A stretch of 39,345 nt of DNA from Allobosea sp. ASV33. GTDB lineage: Bacteria > Pseudomonadota > Alphaproteobacteria > Rhizobiales > Beijerinckiaceae. The stretch spans positions 1 through 39,345 of the forward strand of contig NZ_JAELTI010000046.1 of assembly GCF_016428755.1 (NCBI RefSeq). Reading direction: 5' to 3'. A program made the position numbers and the translations under genes. The notes beneath the pieces are model-generated. The model had not been told where the DNA came from. It made no database searches and saw nothing but the letters and a program-made list of their open reading frames with translations. Positions 26,043 to 35,312 of the stretch are shown here, piece after piece (positions within the stretch are counted from its first letter, which is position 1; every line of letters starts with the position of its first letter).

Positions 26043-26522
26043 TCAGAGGAACAGGCGCTCGAGCGGACCCGACGGCAGGATCAGCGTCAGGACCTTGGCG
26101 AAGACGAGAAAGATGACGAGGCCGAGCACGAAGCCGATCACGGCATCGACCAGAAGGCCTTGCCGGCCCATGCCGCGCGCCGTGCAGGCGAAGACCACCG
26201 TGATGGCGATGATGAAGCCGCCGCCGAGCCCGATGCAGGCGATCAGGAAGATCAGCCCTCCGGCGATCCAGAGCAGCGCCTTGTTGTCGGCCTCGTCCGG
26301 CTGCGGCAGGCCTTCGCGGAAGGCGACCAGGAAATGCGCCAGGCCCAGGATGACGAGACCCGCTGCCACGACGTAAGGCATCGCTGTCGGGCCGACGCCA
26401 TAGGTCGAGGTGATCGTCTGCTGCGAGGCGTCATAGCCGATAAGGGCGGCGACGATCAGCAGCAGCACCCCGACGAGCAGGGCCGGCTTGTTGGCACCTT
26501 GCGTGCGCGTATCGTTGGTCAT
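26043..26522 (-). CDS. tctB: Tripartite tricarboxylate transporter, small permease TctB
   Basis: The 159-residue protein has four hydrophobic helices, at about 13-30, 47-67, 84-112 and 124-150, as in the TctB family. It is poorly conserved at sequence level and identified mainly by size, topology and position between tctC and tctA. It completes the membrane complex with TctA. Confidence 0.9.
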   Translation of the reverse strand: MTNDTRTQGANKPALLVGVLLLIVAALIGYDASQQTITSTYGVGPTAMPYVVAAGLVILGLAHFLVAFREGLPQPDEADNKALLWIAGGLIFLIACIGLGGGFIIAITVVFACTARGMGRQGLLVDAVIGFVLGLVIFLVFAKVLTLILPSGPLERLFL

Positions 26523-26573
26523 GGGCGTCCCCGCAGTCCTGGCCGGCGTCTTGTGGGCGCCTCTGGCGGTTGG

Positions 26574-26597
26574 AAAAGGGGCCGGTTTCCCGGCCCC
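26574..26597 (-). terminator. Intercistronic hairpin between tctC and tctB
   Basis: Read on the minus strand, a perfect 8-bp GC stem (26578-26585 with 26590-26597) with a tetraloop is followed by TTTT. It sits 26 bases after the tctC stop and before tctB, so it may let most transcripts end after tctC and keep binding protein in excess. Confidence 0.65.
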
Positions 26598-26622
26598 TGC
26601 AGATTGTAGCGTCTTGTTCGGC

Positions 26623-27588
26623 TTACTTCACCAGGCCAACTTCGGTCATGACCTTGGAGACGCGCTCGATCTCACCCTTCAGGAAGGTGTCGAAGGCGGC
26701 GCCGGCCAGGAAGGCATCGTCCCAGCCGCGGGCCTTGAGGATTTCCTGCCACTCCTTGGACTTGACCATCTTCTCGACCGTGTCCGTCAAAGCCTTGACT
26801 TGGTCGGCCGAGAGGCCGGGAGGGGCGACGACCGAACGCCAGTTCAGCAGCTCGAGATCGATGCCCTGCTCCTTCAGCGTCGGCGCGTCCGGCGCATTCT
26901 CGAGGCGCTTCGACGAGGAGACGGCGAGCACGCGCAGCTTGCCGGCCTTGATCTGGCCTTCGAACTCGCCATAGCCGGAGACGCCCGCCGTGACGCGGCC
27001 GCCGAGCATCGCCGCCAGGGCCTCGCCGCCGCCCGAGAACGGGATGTAGTTGATCTTCTTGGCGTCGGCGCCGACCGCCTGCGCGAACAGCGCGGCGAGG
27101 ATATGGTCCGTGCCGCCGGCCGAGCCGCCGGCCCAGGTCACCTTGGCCGGGTCGGCCTTGAGGCGCTCCGCCAGGTCCTTGGCGGACTTCAGCGGCGATT
27201 CCGTCGGGACGACGATGACCTCGGCCTCGGCGGTCAGGCGCGCGATCGGCGTGACCTGGGTCAGGTTGACCGGCGACTTGTTGAGCAGGATGGCGCCTAC
27301 CATGACGAAGCCGTTGACCATCAACTGGTCGCCGGCGCCCTTGGCGCCGATCAACTGCGCGAGGCCGATCGTACCGCCCGCGCCGGTCACGTTGTTGACC
27401 TGGACGCTCTTGGTGATCCCGGCCGCGGTCAGCGCCTGCTGCATCGAGCGGGCCGTGCCGTCCCAGCCGCCGCCGGGCGCAGCGGGAGCCATGATCTTGA
27501 GTTCGTTGACCTGGGCGAAGGCGGCGGTGGAGAGCGCGGCAAGCGCGACCGCCGTCAGGGCTGTGCGCTTCAGGATGGATGTCAGCAT
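26623..27588 (-). CDS. tctC: Tripartite tricarboxylate transporter, binding protein TctC (Bug family)
   Basis: The 321-residue periplasmic protein has a signal peptide (1-25, AFA-QV) and Bug-family features: [53 protein letters not shown]. The start at 27588 is fixed by a strong GGAGGAATTC site just upstream; the frame continues upstream without signal-peptide character. It captures the carboxylate and is encoded first in the operon tctC-tctB-tctA. No TctDE two-component regulator is nearby. Confidence 0.95.
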   Translation of the reverse strand: MLTSILKRTALTAVALAALSTAAFAQVNELKIMAPAAPGGGWDGTARSMQQALTAAGITKSVQVNNVTGAGGTIGLAQLIGAKGAGDQLMVNGFVMVGAILLNKSPVNLTQVTPIARLTAEAEVIVVPTESPLKSAKDLAERLKADPAKVTWAGGSAGGTDHILAALFAQAVGADAKKINYIPFSGGGEALAAMLGGRVTAGVSGYGEFEGQIKAGKLRVLAVSSSKRLENAPDAPTLKEQGIDLELLNWRSVVAPPGLSADQVKALTDTVEKMVKSKEWQEILKARGWDDAFLAGAAFDTFLKGEIERVSKVMTEVGLVK

Positions 27589-28108
27589 GAATTCCTCCGC
27601 TTGCGGGCTTGGTCCGCGGTTTTTCTGAGACGGCTTCGCCTGTGGCACCTTGCCGCGCTGGTCGTCAATTGCGCCTGATTGCATAATCATCAGTCAATAA
27701 TTTTCGGCCATCGGACCTGTTTTCCGCATCTTATGCGCCTTTGGTTCTACGACTTGGTCGCCTGTTCAGGCGCCCTCCGACCGGGTTGGCGTCATCGGAT
27801 CGCGCGGGACGATCGGCTTCGCGCCTGTGCCCGGCGTTTCAAGTCGGCCCAATCTCCTTTCATACTGCGGCGCACCGGCATGCCGCCCATGCCGGTGCGT
27901 CATTCTAAGGCGCTTGAAGTTTCGCTGCCGCGCCGCCAATTGCCCGCAGTCCATCACCGGCACAACGCGCCACGGCCCGGGCTCGGAGCGCGGCCGCCTG
28001 TGTTGATGCTTGCAGGGCTCGCGCTCTTGTGGCGTTTGGGGCGTCTGCCAGCGCGGCCACGTCCGGCGCCTGGCGGTAATCGGCGGCTCGAGGCTGCCAG
28101 GGGGTATC
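27589..28108. other. 520-base divergent intergenic region, tctC/gor
   Basis: No credible gene. A 145-codon plus-strand frame covers part of it but is rich in Arg, Pro and His with no recognisable fold. An AT-rich patch at about 27667-27714 (containing CATAATCATCAGTCAATAAT) is unusual for this DNA and probably holds the tctC promoter and an operator, but I cannot assign -35 and -10 elements with confidence. Confidence 0.5.
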
Positions 28109-29479
28109 ATGGCTGAGTTCGACGTCGATCTCTTCGTCATCGGGGCAGGTTCGGGTGGCACACGCGCGGCGCGTATCGCGGCCGGCCATGGCGCCCGCGT
28201 CATGATCGCGGAGGAGGACCGCATCGGCGGCACCTGCGTCATCCGCGGCTGCGTGCCGAAAAAGCTCTTCGTCTATGCCAGCCGCTTCGCCGAGGATTTC
28301 GAGGACGCCGCGGGCTTCGGCTGGACCTTGCCGCAGGCTCCGGTCTTCGATTGGCCGACGCTGCGCGATGCCGTCGCGAAGGAGGTCACCCGCCTTTCCG
28401 GCCTCTATCGCAAGGGGCTGGAGGGCGCCAAAGTCGAGATTCGCGAGGAGCGCGCCGTAATAGAGGGGCCGCACCAGGTTCGTCTGACGAAGAGCGGGCA
28501 TATCATCCGCGCTCGCCATATCCTGGTCGCGACCGGCGGCTGGCCCACCTTCGATCCGCCGATTCCCGGCGGCGAGCTCGGCATCTCCTCCAACGAGGTG
28601 TTCAATCTACCGGCGCTGCCGAAGCGCCTGCTCGTGGTCGGCGGCGGCTATATCGCGCTCGAATTCGCCAGCCTCTTTGCCCGGCTGGGCGTCGCGGTGA
28701 CCGTCCTGCACCGGGGTGACAACATCCTGCGCGGCTTCGACGAGGATATCCGCACCCGGCTGCGCGACGCCCTGCAGCATGCAGGCATAACCTTGCGGCT
28801 CGGCTGCACGATCGACCGGATCGAGGAACTGCCGGACGGCACCCGCCGCGCCCATTGCGCCAAGGGCGAGCCGATCGATGCCGACGTCATCCTCGTAGCA
28901 ACCGGCCGCCGGCCAAACACTAGGGGTCTCGGCCTCGAACAGGCCGGCGTCGCGATGGGGCCGGTCGGCGAGATCAAGGTCGACGCCACCTCGGCCAGCA
29001 GCGTGCCCTCGATCCATGCCGTCGGCGACGTGACCAACCGCGTGAACCTGACGCCGGTCGCCATCCGCGAGGGCCATGCCTTCGCCGACTCGACTTTCGG
29101 TGGTCGCAGCTGGACGGTGGACCACGCCACCATCGCCTCGGCTGTCTTTACGACGCCGGAGGTGGGCACCGTCGGCCTGACGGAGGCGCAGGCCGTTGCC
29201 GCGGGGCACGAGGTCAAGGTTTTCGAATCCGGCTTCCGCCCGATGAAGGCGACGATCTCCGGCCGGCAGGAGCGCATCTACATGAAGCTCGTAGTCGACG
29301 CGCAGTCGGACAAGGTGCTCGGCGTCCACATCCTCGGCCACGATGCCGGCGAGATCGTCCAGGCGGTCGGGATCGCGGTGACGATGGGCGCGACCAAGGC
29401 CGATTTCGACCGTACGGTCGCGCTGCATCCGAGCGCCGCGGAAGAACTGGTGACGATGCGCACGCCGCGGGCGCGGTGA
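28109..29479 (+). CDS. gor: Glutathione-disulfide reductase
   Basis: This cytosolic FAD flavoenzyme regenerates reduced glutathione with NADPH. The 456-residue protein has the FAD loop VIGAGSGGTRAARIAA (10-25) and the redox-active pair C43-VIRG-C48. The NADPH loop is GGGYIALEFA, followed by HRGDNILRGFD, whose arginine favours NADPH, and the C-terminal catalytic H440-PSAAE445. The ATG at 28109 follows CAGGGGG; longer upstream frames are not similar to the family. It would normally sit beside rpiA and DUF2059 in related genomes. Confidence 0.95.
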   Translation: MAEFDVDLFVIGAGSGGTRAARIAAGHGARVMIAEEDRIGGTCVIRGCVPKKLFVYASRFAEDFEDAAGFGWTLPQAPVFDWPTLRDAVAKEVTRLSGLYRKGLEGAKVEIREERAVIEGPHQVRLTKSGHIIRARHILVATGGWPTFDPPIPGGELGISSNEVFNLPALPKRLLVVGGGYIALEFASLFARLGVAVTVLHRGDNILRGFDEDIRTRLRDALQHAGITLRLGCTIDRIEELPDGTRRAHCAKGEPIDADVILVATGRRPNTRGLGLEQAGVAMGPVGEIKVDATSASSVPSIHAVGDVTNRVNLTPVAIREGHAFADSTFGGRSWTVDHATIASAVFTTPEVGTVGLTEAQAVAAGHEVKVFESGFRPMKATISGRQERIYMKLVVDAQSDKVLGVHILGHDAGEIVQAVGIAVTMGATKADFDRTVALHPSAAEELVTMRTPRAR

Positions 29480-29637
29480 TCGCGCCCGCGTTGAATCGCC
29501 TTGTGAAGCGCTTGAATCGCGATAGCAGGTCGTTGCCGCGATAGGGCAGCGATCTCCGCCATCCCGTTGCTGGGAATCGGCTTTTCGATCGTGCGTGACA
29601 AGGTGTGGAGAGGCTTCGGCGGCGACCTCTCTACGAC

Positions 29638-29655
29638 GGTGGCCATTCCGCCACC
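29638..29655 (+). promoter_or_regulatory. Leader hairpin upstream of DAHP synthase
   Basis: A 6-bp stem (GGTGGC/GCCACC) with a 6-base loop, preceded by a second possible stem GAGAGG/CCTCTC at about 29609-29632. Both lie within 130 bases of the DAHP synthase start. A role in attenuation is speculative; no Trp, Phe or Tyr codon-rich leader peptide is seen. Confidence 0.3.
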
Positions 29656-29732
29656 ATCGGTGTATAGCCGCCCCTTCGCGCCACCAAGAGGTTAACGATG
29701 CGCGATCTCACAATCAGGAGCACGTAATTCCC

Positions 29733-31118
29733 ATGTCCGAGCGGTGGACGCCAGAGAGCTGGAGGGCCAAGCCCGCCCAGCAGATTCCGGATTATCCGGA
29801 CCAGGCAGCCTTGAAGGCGGTCGAGCAGCAGCTCGCCGGCTTTCCGCCGCTCGTTTTTGCAGGCGAGGCGCGCAAGCTCAAACGGGCGTTGAGCAAGGTC
29901 GCCGCCGGCGAGGCCTTCCTGCTGCAGGGGGGCGATTGCGCCGAGAGCTTCGCCGAGCATTCGGCCGACAATATCCGCGATTTCTTCCGGCTGTTCCTGC
30001 AGATGGCGGTGGTGCTCACCTTCGCCGGCGGCTCGCCCGTGGTGAAAGTCGGCCGCATCGCCGGCCAGTTCGCCAAGCCGCGCTCGGCCCCGACCGAGAA
30101 GATCGGCGATCTCGAGCTGCCGAGCTACAAGGGCGATATCGTCAACGATATCGACGCCACGCCCGAGGCTCGCATCCCGGACCCGCGCCGCCAGCTCGAG
30201 GCCTATCGTCAGTCGGCAGCGACGCTGAACCTGATCCGCGCCTTCGCGACCGGCGGCTACGCCAATCTCGACAACGCGCATCGCTGGATGCTCGGCTTCG
30301 TCAAGGATTCACCGCAGTCGCATCGCTACCAGGAAGTGGCCGAGCGCATCACCGAGGCGCTGGAATTCATGCGCGCCATCGGCATCGACCCGGAGACCCA
30401 TCCGGAGATGCGCACGACCGATTTCTACACCAGCCACGAGGCGCTGCTGCTCGGCTACGAGCAGGCGATGACCCGGACGGATTCGACCACCGGCGAATGG
30501 TACGACACCTCCGGCCACATGGTCTGGATCGGTGATCGTACGCGCCAGCTCGATCACGCCCATGTCGAGTTCTTCCGCGGCATCCGTAACCCGATCGGCC
30601 TGAAATGCGGCCCCTCGACCACTGTCGACGGCTTGTTGAAGCTGATCGACGTGCTCGATCCGCAGAACCAGCCCGGGCGGCTGACGCTGATCGCGCGCTT
30701 CGGCGCCGACAAGGTCTTCGACCATCTGCCGGCGCTGGTGCGGGCGACGAAGCGCGAAGGCCGCAACGTCGTCTGGTCCTGCGACCCGATGCACGGCAAC
30801 ACCGTGAAGGCCGCCAGCGGCTACAAGACCCGGCCCTTCGACCTTATCCTGGGCGAGGTGAAGAACTTCTTCGCCGTCCATCAGGCCGAGGGCACCCATG
30901 CCGGCGGCCTGCATCTGGAGATGACCGGCAAGAACGTCACCGAATGCACCGGCGGCGCGCGCGGCATGACCGATGCGGACCTCAACGACCGCTACCACAC
31001 GGTCTGCGATCCCCGCCTCAATGCCGAGCAGGCGCTGGAGCTGGCCTTCATCGTCGCCGAGCTTGTCAAGCGCCAGCGCGCCGGCCGGGCACGGCCCGAG
31101 GTCGAGGCGGCCGAGTAG
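29733..31118 (+). CDS. Class II 3-deoxy-7-phosphoheptulonate (DAHP) synthase
   Basis: This enzyme condenses phosphoenolpyruvate and erythrose 4-phosphate in the first step of the shikimate pathway. The 461-residue length and sequence fit the plant/mycobacterial class II type: metal-ligand C69 in [46 protein letters not shown], a glutamate in [14 protein letters not shown], and [12 protein letters not shown]. The ATG at 29733 follows CAGGAG and gives the family length; the frame runs upstream without similarity. Databases call it aroF, aroG or aroH, so no symbol is given. A perfect bidirectional terminator follows. Confidence 0.95.
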   Translation: MSERWTPESWRAKPAQQIPDYPDQAALKAVEQQLAGFPPLVFAGEARKLKRALSKVAAGEAFLLQGGDCAESFAEHSADNIRDFFRLFLQMAVVLTFAGGSPVVKVGRIAGQFAKPRSAPTEKIGDLELPSYKGDIVNDIDATPEARIPDPRRQLEAYRQSAATLNLIRAFATGGYANLDNAHRWMLGFVKDSPQSHRYQEVAERITEALEFMRAIGIDPETHPEMRTTDFYTSHEALLLGYEQAMTRTDSTTGEWYDTSGHMVWIGDRTRQLDHAHVEFFRGIRNPIGLKCGPSTTVDGLLKLIDVLDPQNQPGRLTLIARFGADKVFDHLPALVRATKREGRNVVWSCDPMHGNTVKAASGYKTRPFDLILGEVKNFFAVHQAEGTHAGGLHLEMTGKNVTECTGGARGMTDADLNDRYHTVCDPRLNAEQALELAFIVAELVKRQRAGRARPEVEAAE

Positions 31119-31143
31119 GGCGCCTCACCAGGCCCATGAACAG

Positions 31144-31173
31144 AAAAGGCCGGGGCTTGCGCCCCGGCCTTTT
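31144..31173. terminator. Bidirectional intrinsic terminator
   Basis: A perfect 13-bp stem (31144-31156 with 31161-31173) with a TTGC loop and AAAA/TTTT at its base serves both the DAHP synthase gene and the convergent outer-membrane protein gene. Confidence 0.92.
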
Positions 31174-31197
31174 CGTTTCAGGCAGGATGTTGCTGCG

Positions 31198-32142
31198 TCA
31201 GAACTTCAGGCCGGCACCGACGCGCGCGGTATCGACGACGGCGTTCACGCCTTTGTAATCGCTGAAATAGATGCGATTATATTCCGCGCGGAACAGGATG
31301 TTGTCTCCGAGCAGCGCGTCGATACCGGCGCCGAGCGCGATGCCTGGAACATAGCCTGACGAAATTTGAGTCGCTCTCGTGATGGCGGTAGCGTCGGGCC
31401 GGCCGATCGTATTCGTGCCGGCAAAGGTCGTGCGCGTTATCGTCCCGTTCTGGTCGACGGTATTGAAGCTCGAATAGTTTTCGATCGTCGCATGCCCCTG
31501 CGCCATCTGGGCATTGGTCGAGATGCGGCCGACGGCGAGACCGATATTGGCGAACGGCATGAAGTTGCCGAACGCGTAGCCCGCCCTGGCTTTCAGCATG
31601 ACCATGTCGTCGATCTTGTTGGTCGTGCGCCCGGCGACGCCGATGGCCGTCTGCGTATTGAGCGGCTCGGTCGATGGCGACGACTGGACGGTGGTCGAGA
31701 AGAGATTCTCGAAGACCGCTCCATTCGAGCCGCGCTGGTCGGTCTGGATGTTGAGGCGCAGATATTCGGCTTCGACACCGAGGACGGCATCGCCGAAGGC
31801 CGTATTATAGCCGACAAACCCGCCGAAATTGACCTTGTCCTTGCTGGCCCTGCCGAAATTGTAAAGGCCGCTGCCCGAAGTGCTCACGACCGAGTTCCCA
31901 AAGATCGCCTTGGTAAGCATTTGGGATTGCTTCTCGGCGTCGAACTGCCCGGTCACATATCCGGCGGTTCCACCGAAGTAGAAGCCCTCCCAGTTGGAGG
32001 ACCCAAAGGATGGCGCCGGCGGCGCGTCCTCGATCTGCGAGCCGCGCAGGACAGGGTAGTCCGCGGCGACAACCGGCGCGGCAAGAAGGCTGGTCGCGAG
32101 GGCAGTGGACCCAAGCATGAGCGCGATGGAACGGATGCGCAT
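31198..32142 (-). CDS. Outer-membrane beta-barrel protein, Omp25/Omp31-like
   Basis: The 314-residue protein has a signal peptide (1-26, VVAA-DYP), then WEGFYFGGTAGYVTG, repeated amphipathic beta strands (FGGFVGYNTAFGDAVLGVEAEY, VMLKARAGYAFGNFMPFANIGLAVG, GIALGAGIDALLGDNILFRAEY) and a C-terminal phenylalanine, the signal for outer-membrane insertion. This is the small eight-stranded barrel family of Rhizobiales, involved in envelope stability. The long strand-to-strand loops rich in Ser, Thr and Asn are likely surface exposed. The ATG at 32142, preceded by GGGGAGA, starts the signal peptide; an earlier in-frame Met would not. Confidence 0.88.
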   Translation of the reverse strand: MRIRSIALMLGSTALATSLLAAPVVAADYPVLRGSQIEDAPPAPSFGSSNWEGFYFGGTAGYVTGQFDAEKQSQMLTKAIFGNSVVSTSGSGLYNFGRASKDKVNFGGFVGYNTAFGDAVLGVEAEYLRLNIQTDQRGSNGAVFENLFSTTVQSSPSTEPLNTQTAIGVAGRTTNKIDDMVMLKARAGYAFGNFMPFANIGLAVGRISTNAQMAQGHATIENYSSFNTVDQNGTITRTTFAGTNTIGRPDATAITRATQISSGYVPGIALGAGIDALLGDNILFRAEYNRIYFSDYKGVNAVVDTARVGAGLKF

Positions 32143-32294
32143 CCTGATCTCCCCGAGCAGCGGTCCGGTTCCACCCGTTTCACCCTGCTCTAGAGCCAAT
32201 TCATGCCTCGGTAACCCTAATGCCGGGTTAACGATGCGGAATTTCGCTGAAACGCCGGATTGTCGCCTGCCGGCAAAAGCGCCATAAGCCGGCC

Positions 32295-33635
32295 ATGATC
32301 TCGCCGCTCGTCCGCTTCGCCCCGTCGCCCACCGGCTATCTCCATATCGGCAATGCCCGGCCGGCGCTGTTCAACTGGCTGTTCGCCCGCCGGCACAGCG
32401 GCCGGTTCCTGCTGCGCTACGACGATACCGATATCGTCCGCTCCAAGGCGGAATATGCCGACGCGATCGCCGAGGACCTGGGCTGGCTCGGCATCGTGCC
32501 CGATCAGGTGATCCGGCAATCCGAGCGGCTGGCGATCTACGACGCCGCTGCCGATCGTTTGCGCGGGGCAGGGCGGCTCTATCCCTGCTACGAGACGGCG
32601 GACGAGCTCGACCGTCGCCGCAAGCGCCAGCTCGCCCGCGGCCTGCCGCCGATCTATGACCGCGCCGCACTGAAGCTCACCGCCGAGCAGAAGGCTGCCT
32701 TCGCGGCGGAGGGGCGCAAACCCCATTGGCGCTTCCTGCTGGAGGCGCGCGAGGTCGCCTGGGACGACCTGGTGCGCGGCGCCTCCCATGTCGATTGCGC
32801 CTCGCTCTCGGACCCGGTTCTGGTGCGCGAGGACGGCAGCTATCTCTACACGCTGCCCTCCGTCGTCGATGATATCGAGACCGGCGTGAGCCATGTCATC
32901 CGCGGTGAGGACCACGTCACCAACACGGCGGTCCAGGCCCAGATCTTCGAGGCGCTGGGCGCGAGCCTGCCCACCTTCGGACACCACAATCTGTTGACCA
33001 CGGCGAGCGGCGAGGGGCTCTCCAAGCGCCTCGGCCATCTCTCGCTGCGCGGCCTGCGCGAGACCGGCGTCGAGGCGCTGGCCGTGGCCGCGCTCGCGAC
33101 GCTGGTCGGCACCTCCGATGCGGTGCGCCCGGTCGCCAGCCTCGATGAGCTCGCCGGCCTCGTCGAGCTTGCCCATGTCTCGCGCGCGCCGGCCAAGTTC
33201 GACGAGCACGAACTGGAGACGCTCAGCGCACGTACGCTGCACCAGTTGCCCCTGGCCGCGGTCGCCGATCGCCTGGCCGCGTTGGGCGTCCTGGCCGACG
33301 AGCCGTTCTGGCAGGCCGTGCGCGGCAATCTTACGAAGCTGGACGAGGCGGCTCAGTGGTGGCGGGTCGTGCAGGGACCGGTTTCGCCGGTGATTGCCGA
33401 TCCGGGCTTTGCAACGACTGCGGCTGGCTTGCTGCCGGCCGAGCCCTTCGACGCGACGACCTGGAAGAGCTGGACTCAAGCCGTCTCGGCCGCGACGGGC
33501 ACCAAGGGCAAGGCGCTGTTCATGCCGCTGCGCCAGGCGCTAACGGGGCTCGACCATGGGCCGGAGCTGGCGGCACTGCTGCCGCTGATCGGGCGGGAGA
33601 AAGCGTTGAGGCGGCTGGCTGGCGAGAGCGCTTGA
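32295..33635 (+). CDS. gltX: Glutamyl-tRNA synthetase
   Basis: This class I aminoacyl-tRNA synthetase has 446 residues. The ATP-binding HIGH motif is H17-I-G-N20 ([22 protein letters not shown]) and the KMSKS equivalent is GLSKRLG (S243-K-R245). [11 protein letters not shown] and PTFGHHNLL lie between, as in GluRS. The C-terminal anticodon-binding region is shorter and more divergent than in GluRS1. Alphaproteobacteria commonly carry two GluRS genes, one of which charges tRNA-Gln for later amidation. Which copy this is cannot be decided from one sequence. Confidence 0.93.
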   Translation: MISPLVRFAPSPTGYLHIGNARPALFNWLFARRHSGRFLLRYDDTDIVRSKAEYADAIAEDLGWLGIVPDQVIRQSERLAIYDAAADRLRGAGRLYPCYETADELDRRRKRQLARGLPPIYDRAALKLTAEQKAAFAAEGRKPHWRFLLEAREVAWDDLVRGASHVDCASLSDPVLVREDGSYLYTLPSVVDDIETGVSHVIRGEDHVTNTAVQAQIFEALGASLPTFGHHNLLTTASGEGLSKRLGHLSLRGLRETGVEALAVAALATLVGTSDAVRPVASLDELAGLVELAHVSRAPAKFDEHELETLSARTLHQLPLAAVADRLAALGVLADEPFWQAVRGNLTKLDEAAQWWRVVQGPVSPVIADPGFATTAAGLLPAEPFDATTWKSWTQAVSAATGTKGKALFMPLRQALTGLDHGPELAALLPLIGREKALRRLAGESA

Positions 33636-33649
33636 TCACCTGACGATTG

Positions 33650-33781
33650 TCGTTCCGGGGCGAGCGCGCAGCGCTCGAACCCGGAAGCCACGGCTGGGTA
33701 AACCGCTTCAGTATCCGGTCATTGAGGGCGCGCCCGATCGTGGATTCCGGGTTCAGGCCTGACAGCCTGCCCCGGAATGAC
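33650..33781. repeat. Palindromic intergenic repeat, copy C
   Basis: A 132-base element with terminal repeats GTCGTTCCGGGG and CCCCGGAATGAC (one mismatch) and internal pairing (GAACCCGGAAGCCACG against GTGGATTCCGGGTTC). It is clearly homologous to copy A. It lies between convergent gltX and the KgtP-like gene. Confidence 0.85.
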
Positions 33782-33800
33782 AAGATTCAGGTGCAGTCGC

Positions 33801-35123
33801 TCACTCGTGCCGGTGCATCGCTGAAGCGTGCTTGGTATCGCGCATCAATGCGTAGACCAGGAACGATATGAAGATCATGCCGGCGAGATAGTAGAAGAAC
33901 CACTGTTCGTGGCCCTGCTGCTTGAAGAACAGGGCGATGGCCGGCGCCGTGCCGCCGAAGATCGAGACCGTCACGGCATAGGGCACGGCGACACCGGTCG
34001 CCCTGACGGCGGTCGGGAACAGCTCGGCCTTCACCACCGCGTTGATCGAGGTGTAGCCGGCCGTGAAGATCCAGGCGCCGCAGATCAGCAGGAACGCCGT
34101 CCAGGGGGATTTCGTACCGGCAAGCGTTGTCAGAATCGGCACGGTGAGCAGCGTGCCGGCGATGCCGAAGAACATCAGGACGGGCTTGCGACCGATCCTG
34201 TCGGAGATCAGTCCGTAGATCGGCTGCAGGATCGAGGCGAAGATCAGGGACCCGGCGATGACATAGGTCGTGACGATGTCGGACAGGCCCACCGTCTGCT
34301 TCACGAAGGTCTGCATATAGGTGGTGAAGGTGTAGAAGGCGGCGGTGCCGCCGGCGGTCAGGCCGACGACGATGGCGACCTCGCGGGGATAGCGCAGCAG
34401 GCCCCTGAGCGAGCTCTCGCGCTTCATCGTGCTCTTCGCCGCCTCGAAGGCCTCGGTCTCCTGCATATGCCGCCGCATGAACATCGCGGTGATGGCGAGC
34501 AGGGCGCCGATCACGAAGGGCACGCGCCAGCCCCAGGCGACGAGCTGATCGTGAGTCAGGAAAACGTTCTGGAGCAGCAGCAGAACCAGGATGGCGGTCA
34601 ATTGGCCGCCGATCAGCGTCACGTACTGGAAGCTCGAATAGAAGCCGCGATGCTCGGGGTCGGCGATTTCCGTGAGATAGGTCGCGCTCGCCCCGTATTC
34701 GCCGCCGAGGCTCAGACCTTCGATGATGCGCGCCAGCGCCAGGAGCGCCGGAGCGGCGAAGCCGATCGTCTCGTAGGTCGGGGTGAAGGCGATGATGAGC
34801 GAGCCGAAGCACATCATCAGCACCGACACCATCAGGGAGAGCCGCCGGCCGTAGCGGTCTGCCAGGTGGCCGAACAGCCAGCCGCCGACAGGGCGCACGA
34901 TGAAGCCGGCCGCGAACAGCGTGGCGGCATTGAGCTGCTGCACGACGGGATCGCTCGAAGGGAAGAAATGCGGCGCGAAATACAGCGCGAAAGCGGTGTA
35001 GGCGTAGAAGTCGTACCATTCGACCAGGTTGCCGACCGAGCCGATGAAGATTGCCTTGATCCGGCGCTTGGCATCGTCGAATTCGATCGGATGGGCGGGA
35101 GGTGTCGCAGTCGTCTCGGACAT
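33801..35123 (-). CDS. kgtP: 2-Oxoglutarate permease-like MFS symporter (MHS family)
   Basis: The 440-residue inner-membrane protein with 12 helices is closely similar over its length, from memory, to E. coli KgtP: SVGNLVEWYDFYAYTAFALYF, FAAGFIVRPVGGWLFGHLADRYGRR, GLSLGGEYGASATYLTEI, GFYSSFQYVTLIGGQL, TTYMQTFVKQTVG. KgtP imports 2-oxoglutarate with protons. The MHS family also includes proline/betaine and shikimate carriers, so the symbol is a best match, not proof. It stands alone, converging on gltX. Confidence 0.85.
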   Translation of the reverse strand: MSETTATPPAHPIEFDDAKRRIKAIFIGSVGNLVEWYDFYAYTAFALYFAPHFFPSSDPVVQQLNAATLFAAGFIVRPVGGWLFGHLADRYGRRLSLMVSVLMMCFGSLIIAFTPTYETIGFAAPALLALARIIEGLSLGGEYGASATYLTEIADPEHRGFYSSFQYVTLIGGQLTAILVLLLLQNVFLTHDQLVAWGWRVPFVIGALLAITAMFMRRHMQETEAFEAAKSTMKRESSLRGLLRYPREVAIVVGLTAGGTAAFYTFTTYMQTFVKQTVGLSDIVTTYVIAGSLIFASILQPIYGLISDRIGRKPVLMFFGIAGTLLTVPILTTLAGTKSPWTAFLLICGAWIFTAGYTSINAVVKAELFPTAVRATGVAVPYAVTVSIFGGTAPAIALFFKQQGHEQWFFYYLAGMIFISFLVYALMRDTKHASAMHRHE

Positions 35124-35312
35124 GGCGGCCTTCTGAGCTGGGGAGCGTCAGAAGCGGGCGCGCGGCGCAAACGAGCCGTGGGACGGGTCTGGCGGCCTCC
35201 CGGAGGCGGCTTGGAAAGCCCTGTTATGCTGCGGTTCCGGTGATGCGTCCAGCGCTCATCCTGCCGTTGCCGAAAAGCCTTCCATGCACCGCCGGCATGG
35301 AACTTTCCGCGC

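Noticed and set aside
24316..26376. 686-codon open frame on the plus strand
   Set aside because: It runs antisense to tctA and out of frame with the reductase; composition is the typical shadow pattern with no fold.
27679..28116. 145-codon plus-strand frame in the tctC/gor gap
   Set aside because: Arg/Pro/His-rich, no recognisable domain, overlaps the gor start, and no ribosome binding site of note.
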